A stretch of 64,000 nucleotides of DNA from Neolewinella antarctica (GCF_011927835.1 NZ_JAATJH010000001.1:1131104-1195103), one strand, 5' to 3'; shown: positions 47,401 through 56,304, counted from the stretch's first letter. Program-made: numbers and translations. The notes: generated by a model not told the origin, from the sequence alone.

Positions 47401-47598
47401 GGCCGCGAAGTGGCGGGCCGACGGGCGGGCCCGAAAACCAATGCTTCCCGCTCCACGCAAATTCTTCAGGACCGCCAAGCCGTTCTTGCCGGAAATAAGG
47501 ACGTCAACTTTACCTTTACCACTACCGATCAGTATCCGGGCCAGGCTCAACCGGGCACGGTTGTCACCATCACGATCGCCGCCGCCCCGGCTGCGTAA
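44425..47598 (+). CDS. Two-component sensor histidine kinase, Y_Y_Y/LytS type
   Basis: A 1057-residue membrane sensor. A signal segment (about 1-28) leads to a large periplasmic region with propeller-like repeats (VMWLSTAAGLVRYNGRGFTS, FWIGTIRGFYRFSPADGSLR) and a Y_Y_Y domain (about 700-800, ending PPGRYEFNLRATDG). One transmembrane helix lies at about 808-832. The cytoplasmic HisKA_7/LytS module has LRQQMNPHFISNAMNAIREF with His858 as the phospho-acceptor and the ATPase N-box LQPLVENAINHGLLP. It is divergent from the LytTR regulator, its probable partner. The 16-mer GCACCCGCGGCCGCGC occurs inside the coding region at 44928-44943. Confidence 0.93.
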   Translation: MKNPLSVSSIFVWLPLVFFGLAGSARSLDAQSFGPQMTTSVKLSLEDGLPHREVRSTVLDTNGVMWLSTAAGLVRYNGRGFTSFGRVPQQFSGALTLGHDGLIYSTPSGEVDSTEVFNPYTLRSTGFHLPGALGVYQRSGQELYFLCRDSLRSLRITPGHSAPTHNALHPRPRITDITEQLIYAEDDHFVTYFAHSGSVTEVKGRDVAIYDLPTLGSNGKVYDLQMDRRNRLVCLTNEGVFYKPAGIDIFEKAASTELADEELNYYAEDEAGNAILARLNIFSLRWERFYLVVDDRIHDLAWLLADEDRIISARGDDFTKGITLATYGGLQTVVFKHNTSAPFLRHMYTSNITKSQFGHVMRGFTTTANGDVIANKDTGTNAWFRLSAATGRVDTITIRDELGREVEQMGCGTNLLSVGPYVYGHSCNIAPPSSVSFLSRYEPAKDTWRIFYLPVKNQIIRYLIHDEGREVIWLFTEYWRQNRPGAVFQFDIRTGTISEVALRSPTGGMFGYPRGVAHDPETDLFWIGTIRGFYRFSPADGSLRQYALPGGRPTQITAVMPPRNKSILLGTLSEGIQRFDIAAETFEHRGGILAHGKVPEVDGFISLPSNSVAGMAMTKDSQIIVTTFNGLALHDAGKDYHYTTAEGLGNNEFNTSSLHYDAHGDRWLAGGINGFVSFAATDLVPPPSPYKPVLLRYRDLDENIGFEKSSDLLPTPAGPLVVEPSVAYFSLEFALPDYTGAGTPTYETMLTGLDPDWRVPTTTPSVRYSRLPPGRYEFNLRATDGSGRSTRAIPPLSIVVLRPWYQQSWFYLLAATIVVSLVGGFIRLRFLRLRERYLAQQRVQMLELRSLRQQMNPHFISNAMNAIREFVYKEDPKSAARYLTDFSRLMRLYMEASRKPSSTIADEVELLDHYIRLERLRFPDKFAYRIEVGADLDPAMDELPSFLLQPLVENAINHGLLPLKKGGLLTVSFLLAADDEDTLVCRVADNGVGREVAGRRAGPKTNASRSTQILQDRQAVLAGNKDVNFTFTTTDQYPGQAQPGTVVTITIAAAPAA

Positions 47599-47609
47599 AC
47601 TCAGCGCTC

Positions 47610-49091
47610 ATCTTCGCCCTTCCCAATTACCGTAAACTCCACCCCTGGCAGTGGCTGGCTATTTTTTCAGTCTTTGCCATTCTGCTGCGGTGGGGCTCTT
47701 TCTTTATCTCGGTAATCGATCACGACGAGAGCACTTACATCGTTATTGCCGACGAATTACTCCGTGGCGAGGTTTACTTACGCGACGTAGTCGACACCAA
47801 ACCCATCGGAATCTTCTGGATCTACGCGGGCTTGATAAAGCTGACGGGGGGAAGCATACCGTTGCTGAGGTTAGCGGCGGCGCTGGTGGTCGCGCTTGGT
47901 GGCTGGGGTTTATTCCTGGCGACGCGGCGGGCTACATTAGGCACGGCCGCCGGCGTTGCGGCGGCGCTTGCCTACTGCTTGATGTGTAGTCTTTTCAGTT
48001 ACTACGGGCTGTCGCCCAACACAGAGATCTTTTTTAACTGTTTAACGATTTTCGCGGTAGCGCTGGCCGTAGCGCCCCGGGTTGCTGGTGGTAAGACGGA
48101 CCCAGTGTGGCACTGGCCGGTAGCGGGGTTACTCCTCGGGTTAGCAATGATCATCAAACCCTTCGCGGCGGCGGAAGCCGGGGCGGTTGGTTTATTTTTG
48201 GTCTGGTTCTATTTCAGCCTTAAGGACTACGGCCGGTTATTTGGCACCGGGCTATTGTTGGTACTGGGCTTTTCTTTACCCCTGGTGGGGGTCTTTCTGT
48301 ACTACCAGCAGCTCGGTCTGCTGGATACACTCCGGTTCTACCTCTTCGACGTGAACGGTGCCTACCCGGTAGAGCTTGCGTGGTACCTGCGGTTAAAGTA
48401 CATGGGGGATTTCGCGTTGCGGTTTTCGCCCTTCGTGATTTTGGGGGCGCTGTCGCTGGTGCGGAGTAATCACCAAGAGCGCAGGGAGGGTTGGGTCTGG
48501 ACCCGTTACCTGCTACTACAATTTGTGTTCGTAACTATTGTCGTGCTGATCACCGGCAAACGGTTTGGTCACTACCAAGTACAGTTGTTTCCAGCGCTGG
48601 CTTCCCTGGCCGGTGCCTACTGGGCCGTGAGTAATGATGGTACTATCTGGCGACGAGGGGCGGGGATAAAGAATTACGTCCCCACCCTACTCATTATCCT
48701 ATCCGTGCTAATTGGCGTGCTGCATTTCGTTCGCTATTCCGGTAAGGACGATCAACCCGTTCGCGTTGCCAGTTACCTGCGGGAGAGGCTGCCGCCGGAA
48801 GAAACTTTTTTTGGCCTGAGCGGGGGGCAAATCACTTACCACCTGTTGGAGCGGAACGTACCTACGCCCTACGTCCATTCTTCGCTACTCTTCTTGGATC
48901 AGCACATCCGGGCTTTCCAGATCGATGAGCGTAAAGAAGCGCAGCGACTGCTTGACAACCCTAACCTGACCTACTTATTCGGTAATGCTACTACGGAAGA
49001 TAGGCCTGCCGTAGTACGTCGACTCCTCCTGGATTATTTTAGTCCGGTGGATACGCTGGCGGGAGGGATCGTAATCTACCGACGCGATTAG
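47610..49091 (+). CDS. GT-C glycosyltransferase (ArnT/PMT-like), start codon unclear
   Basis: A polytopic membrane glycosyltransferase of the ArnT/PMT/RgtA-like superfamily, which uses lipid-linked sugar donors. The first conserved block, RWGSFFISVIDHDESTYIVI with the acidic catalytic pair (Asp-Glu), and VVDTKPIGIFWIYAGL lie upstream of the first normal start (TTG 47832). The frame is open back to a stop at 47496-47498, but no ATG, GTG or TTG occurs from there to 47832. I therefore place a tentative start at ATC 47610; CTG or ATT codons further in are alternatives. About nine to ten hydrophobic helices follow. The C-terminal part is soluble. The gene begins just after the sensor kinase stop, so translational coupling is possible. 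Confidence 0.75.
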   Translation: MFALPNYRKLHPWQWLAIFSVFAILLRWGSFFISVIDHDESTYIVIADELLRGEVYLRDVVDTKPIGIFWIYAGLIKLTGGSIPLLRLAAALVVALGGWGLFLATRRATLGTAAGVAAALAYCLMCSLFSYYGLSPNTEIFFNCLTIFAVALAVAPRVAGGKTDPVWHWPVAGLLLGLAMIIKPFAAAEAGAVGLFLVWFYFSLKDYGRLFGTGLLLVLGFSLPLVGVFLYYQQLGLLDTLRFYLFDVNGAYPVELAWYLRLKYMGDFALRFSPFVILGALSLVRSNHQERREGWVWTRYLLLQFVFVTIVVLITGKRFGHYQVQLFPALASLAGAYWAVSNDGTIWRRGAGIKNYVPTLLIILSVLIGVLHFVRYSGKDDQPVRVASYLRERLPPEETFFGLSGGQITYHLLERNVPTPYVHSSLLFLDQHIRAFQIDERKEAQRLLDNPNLTYLFGNATTEDRPAVVRRLLLDYFSPVDTLAGGIVIYRRD

Positions 49092-49663
49092 AGCGGGAAA
49101 CGAGACAGTTCTAGATTCACACTTGATCTCTTTCCACTGATCCCGCTGAAATAAGCTCGGGGTTACTGCCGTCACGGTCATTCGAGTCCTGTCACCTACC
49201 TAACGATACCAGCAGTTCGTCAGCACAAACTGTCCACGGGGCAATCGCCCGACCAAATTTCGAGCAGCCAAAAGAAAACAGTTTTGATCACGGTTAGGAT
49301 TCTGATACGTAACCCGTCATCAGAAGCCTGATGAGCAACTAGCTAGTTCATCAAATAATATAGCTACTGGTAAATAATTCTGTTGCCTCGATTACTTACC
49401 TGAAGCGATATTCGAGACATCACCGTGGAGCAAGATTAATCAACCAATGATGATAATTCAATGCCAACCTCATGGTGACCGCAGCATGCGTCAAAAGGTA
49501 GCCCCGTTATGCGGGATAGTGCGTGTAGTCAAGTCCACTTCCAGCACTGGTATGACGCTACTTCTACCATACTTCGGTTATTAGAATAAGTGACTTGTTC
49601 CCTACGTGACAATGCTCCGTGTCACCTTTCTCATCTATCCTTTGACTTTCGGATCGCAAATCA
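49092..49663. other. Gene-free stretch between glycosyltransferase and secY
   Basis: 572 bp without a supported gene. AGCGGGA/TCCCGCT (starting near 49091) and GTGAC/GTCAC (near 49610) can pair weakly. CTACCTTTTGAC on the leftward strand near 49495 resembles a promoter with one extra T. Nothing else is seen. Confidence 0.4.
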
Positions 49664-49698
49664 AAAAGCCCCCGCCGAATGAATCGGTGGGGGCTTTT
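49664..49698 (-). terminator. Strong terminator after secY
   Basis: AAAAGCCCCCGCCGA (49664-49678) pairs with TCGGTGGGGGCTTTT (49684-49698); leftwards it ends CTTTTTGATTT. It lies 27 bp past the secY stop and closes the S10/spc cluster. Confidence 0.92.
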
Positions 49699-49724
49699 CA
49701 AGTCCTTGGGCGGGGTGTTGAGTT

Positions 49725-51098
49725 TTAGAAGTCAGCACCGATGCTTTGCATTCGGCTACCGCCATTACGTCCCACCACGGTTCCTTCTTTAACCAGTCCA
49801 TCGTACTTCCGCATGAGAAGGTAACTGTTGATCTGGTCGAGCGTGTCGAGTACTACGCCTACCATAATAATCAATGAAGTACCACCGAAGAACAGTGCGA
49901 AGCCGGGATTAACGCCCAATGTTGCGACTAGTCCTGGCAGAATAGCGATCAGGCCAAGAATAATGGAACCGGGTAACGTGATGCGACTAGTAATTGAGTC
50001 GATGTAGTTTTCCGTTTCCTGACCACCACGCACACCGGGAATAAAGGCGTTTTGGCGGCTAAGGTATTCCGTATACTGCCCGGGGTTCACTACCAGGGCA
50101 GTGTAGACATAAGTGAAAACGACGACTAGTATGAAATAGACCAGATTGTAGAGCGGAGACGTAAAGTCATTGAATTGCTGTACGAACCAGCTGGACTCTA
50201 CGTTTTGTCCACCACCCCAGCCAGCGAGACTGACGGGAAGGATCATAAGTGCCTGAGCGAAGATGATCGGCATTACACCGGAGGCATTGACTTTGAGGGG
50301 AATGTAGTCACGAGCCGTTGCCGTCGGTGCAGAGCGATCGCCGCGTCCTACCGCCCGCTGAGCGAACTGTAGGGGAATTCTACGGACGCCCGTCACGATC
50401 ATTACGGTCAATAACGTCACCATAAAGAAGGCAAGCATTTCGATCACGAAGACCAGCAAACCACCGTTGCCAAATTTATCCTGCAATTCAAACCCAAGCG
50501 CTGCGGGAAGACCAACGATGATACCAACGGTAATCAGTAAGGATACACCGTTACCGATGCCACGGTCGGTAATTCGTTCACCCAACCACATGGCAAAAAT
50601 GGTACCTGTCGATAGAATAACGATGCCACTAAGCCAGAACACTGAATCAGAAACAGCGGCGGACTGGCCGCCATTGGAGCTAATGTAAGTGAGATAACCG
50701 GCGCCCTGGACGAGCGTAATGGCCACCGTTAGCGCACGTGTGATTTGGTTGAGTTTCTTTCTTCCAGATTCTCCTTCGGTAGTCTGAAGTTTCTGAAAGT
50801 ACGGAACGGCAAAGCCTAACAACTGGACGATAATACTCGCCGTGATGTAGGGCATGATACCCAGTGCCATGATGGAAGCGTTGTTGAACGCCCCACCCGT
50901 GAACATATTGATTAGCCCCATCAAGTCATTTGGATCACCTGAGTTATCCAACTGTGCTTTCAGAGCAACTACGTCCGCACCGGGCAAAACGATGTAGGAA
51001 CCCAGGCGGTAAATGGCAATTAGCAGGAGCGTAAACAGAATGCGCTTACGGAGCTCCTCAATGGACCAGATGTTTTTGAGTGTCTCAAAAAACTTCAT
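49725..51098 (-). CDS. secY: Preprotein translocase subunit SecY
   Basis: The 457-residue channel subunit of the Sec translocon, with ten transmembrane helices. The N-terminal IWSIEELRKRILFTLLLIAI and RLGSYIVLPGAD precede the plug region. GITDRGIGNGVSLLITVGII matches the TM4/5 signature. The C-terminal half has VNPGQYTEYLSRQNAFIPGV and GGTSLIIMVGVVLDTLDQIN. It follows rplO by 11 bp and is the last gene of the cluster; a strong terminator comes next instead of map/infA. Confidence 0.98.
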   Translation of the reverse strand: MKFFETLKNIWSIEELRKRILFTLLLIAIYRLGSYIVLPGADVVALKAQLDNSGDPNDLMGLINMFTGGAFNNASIMALGIMPYITASIIVQLLGFAVPYFQKLQTTEGESGRKKLNQITRALTVAITLVQGAGYLTYISSNGGQSAAVSDSVFWLSGIVILSTGTIFAMWLGERITDRGIGNGVSLLITVGIIVGLPAALGFELQDKFGNGGLLVFVIEMLAFFMVTLLTVMIVTGVRRIPLQFAQRAVGRGDRSAPTATARDYIPLKVNASGVMPIIFAQALMILPVSLAGWGGGQNVESSWFVQQFNDFTSPLYNLVYFILVVVFTYVYTALVVNPGQYTEYLSRQNAFIPGVRGGQETENYIDSITSRITLPGSIILGLIAILPGLVATLGVNPGFALFFGGTSLIIMVGVVLDTLDQINSYLLMRKYDGLVKEGTVVGRNGGSRMQSIGADF

Positions 51099-51109
51099 GG
51101 GGGGGATTT

Positions 51110-51556
51110 TTAGGCGGTGGTTACGGAACCACCAGCTTTTTCAATTGCGTCCTGAGCGGAAGCGGAAGCAGCGTGTACGTTGACGGTCAACTTGGCGGTC
51201 AGCTCACCATTGCCGAGAACCTTCACAAGGTCGTTCTTTTTGATGATACCTGCGGCATAAAGTGCTGCCGGAGTAATCTCCGTAAGTCCTTGTTTCTCGC
51301 TGATCTCCTGTAAACGACTGAGGTTCAGGGCAACGTATTCAACACGGTTCGGGCTGTTGAAGCCACGCTTTGGCAAACGCATCTGAAGGGGCATCTGGCC
51401 ACCTTCAAAACCACGCTTGCTTTTATAGCCACTACGTGACTTAGCACCGTTGTGACCACGCGTTGACGTGCCGCCACGGCCGGAGCCCTGACCGCGTGCA
51501 ATGCGTTTACCGGACTTAGTAGCGCCGGCTGCTGGTTTTAGATTATTGAGTTCCAT
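51110..51556 (-). CDS. rplO: 50S ribosomal protein L15
   Basis: L15, 148 residues, an early-to-late assembly protein of the large subunit. The basic glycine-rich N-terminus has RIARGQGSGRGGTSTRGHNG and AKSRSGYKSKRGFEGGQMPL. The globular C-terminal part has IIKKNDLVKVLGNGELTAKL. It sits between rpmD and secY, the standard order. Confidence 0.97.
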   Translation of the reverse strand: MELNNLKPAAGATKSGKRIARGQGSGRGGTSTRGHNGAKSRSGYKSKRGFEGGQMPLQMRLPKRGFNSPNRVEYVALNLSRLQEISEKQGLTEITPAALYAAGIIKKNDLVKVLGNGELTAKLTVNVHAASASAQDAIEKAGGSVTTA

Positions 51557-51648
51557 GACGGAATTTATTTTTTGGGAGACGGAAAGATCGATTAGCTACG
51601 ATAGTCGACTGAAAGTACATTTCACGAAGCACCTAAAGCAACCAACGC

Positions 51649-51828
51649 TTACGCTTCCTCTACTTTAACAAGGTGGCTAACTGCCTTAACCATTCCCATG
51701 ACGACGGGGGTATCCTCGCGCTCAATGGTCTGGTGCATACGCTTGAAGCCGAGGGCCATCATTGTAGCTTTCTGCTTCTTCGGGCGGTCGATAACACTCT
51801 TGACCTGGGTGATTTTAACCTTTGCCAT
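51649..51828 (-). CDS. rpmD: 50S ribosomal protein L30
   Basis: A short gene of 59 residues read from ATG 51826-51828 to TAA 51649-51651. It begins [20 protein letters not shown] and continues [19 protein letters not shown], the L30 fold signature, ending HLVKVEEA. It sits between rpsE and rplO, exactly where L30 belongs. It is the single-domain bacterial form. Confidence 0.95.
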   Translation of the reverse strand: MAKVKITQVKSVIDRPKKQKATMMALGFKRMHQTIEREDTPVVMGMVKAVSHLVKVEEA

Positions 51829-51861
51829 AGCTGGTATATTGTTTGTGAGTACTTCGGAAGT

Positions 51862-52434
51862 TTACCCTTCGAAGAGTTTCTCCATTGAGATACCACGCTG
51901 CTTAGCGATTGCCATCGGGCTGCGTAGTTTTGTAAGTGCATCGATGGTGGCCTTGATCACGTTGTGAGGATTGGAAGACCCCTGTGATTTGGCGAGTACG
52001 TTATGTACACCGGCGATGTCGAGAACGGCACGCATGGCACCACCGGCAATTACACCGGTACCTTCGGAAGCGGGCTTCAAAAGAATCTTACCAGCACCGT
52101 ATTTGCCAAGTTGCTCGTGGGGAATGGTTCCCTTGTGCAACGGTACGGTAATGATGCTCTTGCGGGCGTTGTCGGTCGCTTTCTGGATAGCCTCGGAAAT
52201 ATCCCTAGCCTTACCCATACCGTAACCAACTTTACCTTTACCATCACCTACTACCACAATGGCAGCGAAAGTGAACGTACGACCACCTTTGTTTACTTTG
52301 GTTACCCGGTTGAGGGCAACCATCTTTTCGCGCATGTCGCTTTCCTGCTTCTTGCCGTCTTTACGACCACCTTTGCGTCCGTCGCGACGGTTGCGGCCAC
52401 CTTCTTTGCCGCCTGAATTTCTTTGCTCAGCCAT
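51862..52434 (-). CDS. rpsE: 30S ribosomal protein S5
   Basis: S5, 190 residues, helps decoding fidelity and mRNA unwinding. A Lys/Arg/Gly-rich N-terminal extension of ~30 residues ([20 protein letters not shown]) precedes the double-stranded RNA-binding domain ([20 protein letters not shown]). The C-terminal domain has [20 protein letters not shown] and [17 protein letters not shown]. Normal S5 is about 165 residues, so the extension accounts for the extra length. Confidence 0.97.
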   Translation of the reverse strand: MAEQRNSGGKEGGRNRRDGRKGGRKDGKKQESDMREKMVALNRVTKVNKGGRTFTFAAIVVVGDGKGKVGYGMGKARDISEAIQKATDNARKSIITVPLHKGTIPHEQLGKYGAGKILLKPASEGTGVIAGGAMRAVLDIAGVHNVLAKSQGSSNPHNVIKATIDALTKLRSPMAIAKQRGISMEKLFEG

Positions 52435-52446
52435 AGTTGAGTTTAT

Positions 52447-52800
52447 TTAGAATTTAAGGCCACCCTCACGAGCACCATCGGCGAGTGACTTAACACGCCC
52501 GTGAAAAAGATATCCCCCCCGATCGAAAAGGACTTTGTCGATACCAGCGGCGACGGCACGTTCGGCAATCATCTTGCCTACTGCGGTCGCTTGTGCTGAC
52601 TTGTTATCTTCCTGACCCACCGAAGCTTCGAAGCTAGAGGCTGAGGCAAGAGTTACGCCATTCACATCATCGATCAGCTGGGCGTAGATAAATTTATTGG
52701 AACGGAATACGTTCAGGCGAGGTAAGCTGGGCGTGCCGGAAATTCTTTTCCGTACACGGCTGTGGATCCGCTTCCTCCGCTTTAGTTTTGTTAGTTGCAT
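52447..52800 (-). CDS. rplR: 50S ribosomal protein L18
   Basis: L18, 117 residues, binds 5S rRNA. The start is ATG 52798-52800 ([20 protein letters not shown]); the longer open frame overlaps rplF and is not conserved-looking. Typical segments are [20 protein letters not shown] and [20 protein letters not shown] followed by GAREGGLKF. Confidence 0.97.
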   Translation of the reverse strand: MQLTKLKRRKRIHSRVRKRISGTPSLPRLNVFRSNKFIYAQLIDDVNGVTLASASSFEASVGQEDNKSAQATAVGKMIAERAVAAGIDKVLFDRGGYLFHGRVKSLADGAREGGLKF

Positions 52801-52837
52801 TGCTACTTTTTGAGTTCCCTTGCGGGGGTTACAGATC

Positions 52838-53395
52838 TTATTTCTTAGCGGCGGTCTTACCTGCCTTGCGACGTAGTTCCTCACCAACAAACTTGATACC
52901 TTTTCCTTTGTAAGGCTCTGGCTTACGCAGCGACCGGATCTTAGCGGCTACTTGTCCGACAAGCTGTTTGTCCATACTGGCCAACTTGATGACGGGTGCT
53001 TTACCTTTCGCGCTAACTGTCTCGACGGTCACCTCACTGGGGATCATGAAAATGATCGGGTGTGAGTAGCCAAGGGTTAGGGTAAGCGTATTGCCACTGT
53101 TCTCAGCGCGGTAACCTACACCGATTACTTCCATGTCGATGGTGTACCCTTCGGTAACGCCCGTGACCATGTTAGCGATAAGACTGCGGTAGAGTCCGTG
53201 ATAGCTGCGGTGGCGTTTGGAGTTACTGGGGCGGGAAACTACGGCTTCACCATCCTCCACCTTCACACCCAACTCGGGGCTAACTTGCTGTGTTAATTGC
53301 CCTTTGGGGCCCTTAACGGTTACCACATTTCCTTTGCTGACGTCAATTGAGACGCCAGTCGGAATGGTAACGGGATTTTTGCCAATTCTGGACAT
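52838..53395 (-). CDS. rplF: 50S ribosomal protein L6
   Basis: L6, 185 residues, two repeated alpha/beta domains near the sarcin-ricin loop. The start is [12 protein letters not shown] at 53395, two codons inside the longest frame. The ends are typical: [20 protein letters not shown] in domain 1 and [20 protein letters not shown] at the C-terminus. Confidence 0.97.
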   Translation of the reverse strand: MSRIGKNPVTIPTGVSIDVSKGNVVTVKGPKGQLTQQVSPELGVKVEDGEAVVSRPSNSKRHRSYHGLYRSLIANMVTGVTEGYTIDMEVIGVGYRAENSGNTLTLTLGYSHPIIFMIPSEVTVETVSAKGKAPVIKLASMDKQLVGQVAAKIRSLRKPEPYKGKGIKFVGEELRRKAGKTAAKK

Positions 53396-53459
53396 ATCCA
53401 AATTATTTTAGTCTTACGGTCGGACTCGCACCGCCTGCAGACATGAGTCTATAAATCTA

Positions 53460-53870
53460 TTAATATACGTAGCAGAGAACCTCGCCGCCAATATTCTCTT
53501 TGCGTGCTGCCTTGTCGGTCATCAACCCCTTTGAGGTCGATACGATTGCAATACCAAGGCCATTAATGACGCGGGGCAGTGAATCGGCCTTGACGTAGCG
53601 ACGCAGGCCTGGCTTAGAAACACGAATGAGTTTGCGAATGACGGGGGTACGGGTATCTTTCTCGTACTTAAGAGCGATAGAGATTTCTCCCTGGTTGCCC
53701 TTGCCCGCCTCGTCTTCGAATTTGTACTTCAGAATATAACCTTGATCATAAAGGATTTCGGTCATGTTCTTCTTCAATTTTGAAGAAGGAATGATGACGA
53801 CACGGTGACCGGCGATTTGCGCGTTGCGCAGGCGGGTCAGGTAGTCGGCAATTGGATCAGTAACGGCCAT
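53460..53870 (-). CDS. rpsH: 30S ribosomal protein S8
   Basis: S8, 136 residues, binds the central domain of 16S rRNA. It begins MAVTDPIADYLTRLRNAQIA and keeps the signature STSKGLMTDKAARKENIGGE near the C-terminus. In E. coli S8 represses the spc operon; no such site was identified. It lies between rpsN and rplF in standard order. Confidence 0.97.
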   Translation of the reverse strand: MAVTDPIADYLTRLRNAQIAGHRVVIIPSSKLKKNMTEILYDQGYILKYKFEDEAGKGNQGEISIALKYEKDTRTPVIRKLIRVSKPGLRRYVKADSLPRVINGLGIAIVSTSKGLMTDKAARKENIGGEVLCYVY

Positions 53871-53953
53871 GCCATTGATATTGCGCCCCGTGGTTTTCCG
53901 TCATCGGAACTTCCAGGGCTGTTAAAAATTGATTTGTGTAGTCGGCTCCAGGC

Positions 53954-54223
53954 CTACCAAGAAGCTTTGCGTACTCCGGGAATCTTGCCATCGAGTGCCA
54001 TCTCACGGAACTTGACGCGGCAGAGGCCGAATTTACGCATGTACCCTTTTGGGCGACCAGTCAGACCACAACGGTTGTGTAGCCGGATCGGGTTAGAATT
54101 ACGGGGGAGCTTATCGAGCTCGTCCCAGTTACCTTCAGCTTTCAACTGCGCACGCTTCTCAGCGTACTGGGCAACCATGCGTTCGCGCTTGCGTTCGCGG
54201 GCGATCAGTGATTTACGTGCCAT
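53954..54223 (-). CDS. rpsN: 30S ribosomal protein S14, zinc-independent form
   Basis: S14, 89 residues, the long type without CXXC pairs (only one Cys pair-less [20 protein letters not shown] region), so it does not need zinc. [20 protein letters not shown] is the N-terminus. It follows rplE by 2 bp. Confidence 0.97.
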   Translation of the reverse strand: MARKSLIARERKRERMVAQYAEKRAQLKAEGNWDELDKLPRNSNPIRLHNRCGLTGRPKGYMRKFGLCRVKFREMALDGKIPGVRKASW

Positions 54224-54225
54224 GT

Positions 54226-54789
54226 TTACGCTTCTTTAGTTTGGTTCTTGAAAGGCAGGCCGAGTGCTTTTAGGAGTGCCATACCTTCGGCGTCCGTTTT
54301 TGCGCTCGTGACGAAAGTGATGTCATAACCGGTAAGGTTAGCGACGTCGTCAAGACTGATTTCAGGGAAAATGATTTGTTCGGTTACACCAAAGGTGTAA
54401 TTACCACGGCCATCAAAGCTCTTGTCGTTGATGCCACGAAAGTCACGAACGCGCGGGAGAGCAGTTGCAATCAAGCGATCGAGAAAATCATACATCTTGC
54501 CTCTACGAATGGTCACCTTAGCACCGATTCCCATCCCGTCGCGAAGACGGAAGTTAGAGACAGATTTCTTGGACATCGTAATAACGGCCTGCTGACCAGC
54601 TACGAGGGACATTTCCTTCATGGCATTCTCAACCAGCTTCCGGTCTTGGGTTGCTTTACCAACACCCTGATTGATGCAAATTTTCAACAAACGCGGCACC
54701 TCCATGGGGCTGTCGTAGTTGAATTGCTCCTGGAGTTGGTTACGAATTTCTTCGTCGTACTTCTTTTTGAGTCGGGGGGTGTAGCTCAT
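54226..54789 (-). CDS. rplE: 50S ribosomal protein L5
   Basis: L5, 187 residues, joins 5S rRNA to the central protuberance. Recognisable are [40 protein letters not shown] and [20 protein letters not shown]. Its ATG overlaps the rplX stop by one base (TAATG), indicating translational coupling. Confidence 0.98.
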   Translation of the reverse strand: MSYTPRLKKKYDEEIRNQLQEQFNYDSPMEVPRLLKICINQGVGKATQDRKLVENAMKEMSLVAGQQAVITMSKKSVSNFRLRDGMGIGAKVTIRRGKMYDFLDRLIATALPRVRDFRGINDKSFDGRGNYTFGVTEQIIFPEISLDDVANLTGYDITFVTSAKTDAEGMALLKALGLPFKNQTKEA

Positions 54790-55148
54790 TACTTAAGGAT
54801 ATTTCCGTCACGCTTACCGAAGCGTACAAGTTTACCGTTCTCATCTGCTTTGCGGCCCACGCGGGTAGGCTGATCATCGGCATTCAGCAGCATCAGGTTA
54901 CTAATATGAATTGAGGCCGCCTTTTCGACGATACCACCCTGATCGGTCTCCGTAGCGCGTTGGTGCTTCTTACGAAGATTTACACCTTCGACGATGGCCC
55001 GGTTTTCGGTTGGTAATACTTGCAGTACTTCCCGGGGAAGAGCAAGATCACGATTGGCCCCGGCGATTACTACCACCCGGTCACCTTTCTTGATCTTCAG
55101 CTTCGGCGCGTGGCGCTTCTGCTTGTCTTTATAGGTCTTGTTAGCCAT
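54789..55148 (-). CDS. rplX: 50S ribosomal protein L24
   Basis: L24, 119 residues, an assembly-initiator protein with an N-terminal KOW motif: LKIKKGDRVVVIAGANRDLA. Downstream NRAIVEGVNLRKKHQRATET matches the family. It lies between rplN and rplE. Confidence 0.97.
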   Translation of the reverse strand: MANKTYKDKQKRHAPKLKIKKGDRVVVIAGANRDLALPREVLQVLPTENRAIVEGVNLRKKHQRATETDQGGIVEKAASIHISNLMLLNADDQPTRVGRKADENGKLVRFGKRDGNILK

Positions 55149-55202
55149 TGTTATTGTTAATTATGCCAGACGATAATAATGCCGGGCGGATTGGGGGGAG
55201 GT

Positions 55203-55571
55203 TTAAATGACCTCGGGAGCGAGGGATACGATCTTCATGTAGTCCCGGTCGCGAAGTTCACGTGCCACGGGGCCAAAAATACGGGTTCCACGTGGCTCCT
55301 CATTGGCGTTCAGCAAAACGACGGCGTTGTCATCGAAACGAATGTACGATCCATCCTTACGACGGATCTCCTTACGGGTTCGGACGACGACGGCGCGAGA
55401 TACCGAACCTTTCTTTACGGCTCCACCCGGGGCAGACTCCTTAACGGAGATGACAATTTGATCGCCAATGCTGGCGTAACGGCGCTTAGAGCCGCCAAGT
55501 ACGCGAATACAGAGTACCTCTTTGGCGCCGCTGTTGTCGGCTACGCGTAAACGTGATTCCTGTTGGATCAT
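55203..55571 (-). CDS. rplN: 50S ribosomal protein L14
   Basis: L14, 122 residues, at the subunit interface. [20 protein letters not shown], the signature [20 protein letters not shown] and the C-terminal [20 protein letters not shown] are all conserved. Confidence 0.98.
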   Translation of the reverse strand: MIQQESRLRVADNSGAKEVLCIRVLGGSKRRYASIGDQIVISVKESAPGGAVKKGSVSRAVVVRTRKEIRRKDGSYIRFDDNAVVLLNANEEPRGTRIFGPVARELRDRDYMKIVSLAPEVI

Positions 55572-55596
55572 GAGTAGCTAAATTTTGGGTGGTTAT

Positions 55597-56037
55597 TTAC
55601 TTGGCCTTCTCGATTACCGTCACCAAACGCCAACGCTTACGACGGCTCAGGGGGCGGGTCTCCATGATGCGGACAAGGTCACCGATTTGGCACTCATTGT
55701 TCTCATCGTGGGCGACAAGCTTCTTAGATTTCTTTACGTACTTGCCGTAAATGGGGTGCTGGAGTCTACGCTCGATCACAACGGTGATGGTCTTATCCAT
55801 CTTGTTGCTAGCTACGAGTCCAACCCGCGTTTTGCGTTCGTTACGACCGTCATAAACTTTCTCTTCTTCGGGGGCGAAGTAGTTAGCGGCGGTATCCACC
55901 ACATCCGTAACGGTTTCAGTTACGGTTCCGGCGACGCTTTCTACCGTGTCGACGGCGACAGCGACGGCTTCACCAACCGTCTCGGCGATGCTTTCGATCA
56001 GACCGCCTTCTTCTTTTTTGTTTTCCTCGTTGCTCAT
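55597..56037 (-). CDS. rpsQ: 30S ribosomal protein S17 with long N-terminal extension
   Basis: S17 binds 16S rRNA early in 30S assembly. The normal S17 body (about 80 residues) begins near [20 protein letters not shown] and ends [15 protein letters not shown]. Here it is preceded by about 65 extra residues, giving 146 in total. The extension starts [12 protein letters not shown] and continues as an acidic, Val/Ala/Thr-rich, amphipathic helix-like stretch ([20 protein letters not shown]). There is no internal Met just before the conserved body (the nearest is inside it), so the extension seems to be translated. Codon use is like the neighbours. Its role is unknown. Confidence 0.93.
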   Translation of the reverse strand: MSNEENKKEEGGLIESIAETVGEAVAVAVDTVESVAGTVTETVTDVVDTAANYFAPEEEKVYDGRNERKTRVGLVASNKMDKTITVVIERRLQHPIYGKYVKKSKKLVAHDENNECQIGDLVRIMETRPLSRRKRWRLVTVIEKAK

Positions 56038-56043
56038 GCTTGC

Positions 56044-56304
56044 TTACTTTTTACGACGACGTCTTTGGATGTGGTTCCGCTTGGCGGCTTCCTCGGGAGA
56101 AAGTTTTTCCAGCTCGCGGCGACGAATTTCAGTTTTAATCCGCGCAACGTCGCGTCGGACTTCCCGCAGTTGCAGGGGGTTCTCGATACCGCTTACGGTA
56201 TGGTCGAACTGCATTTTATTGAGGCTGCCGCTTGTTTCATTCAACTGATCCTGAAGATCGGCGTCGGAAGCGCTGAGAAGCTCAACTGATTTGTTACTAG
56301 CCAT
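56044..56304 (-). CDS. rpmC: 50S ribosomal protein L29
   Basis: L29, 86 residues, near the peptide exit tunnel. The start is MASNKSVELLSASDADLQDQ at 56304. The conserved helix ENPLQLREVRRDVARIKTEI is present. A basic tail (KRNHIQRRRRKK) makes it longer than the usual 60-70 residues. It ends 6 bp before rpsQ. Confidence 0.94.
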   Translation of the reverse strand: MASNKSVELLSASDADLQDQLNETSGSLNKMQFDHTVSGIENPLQLREVRRDVARIKTEIRRRELEKLSPEEAAKRNHIQRRRRKK

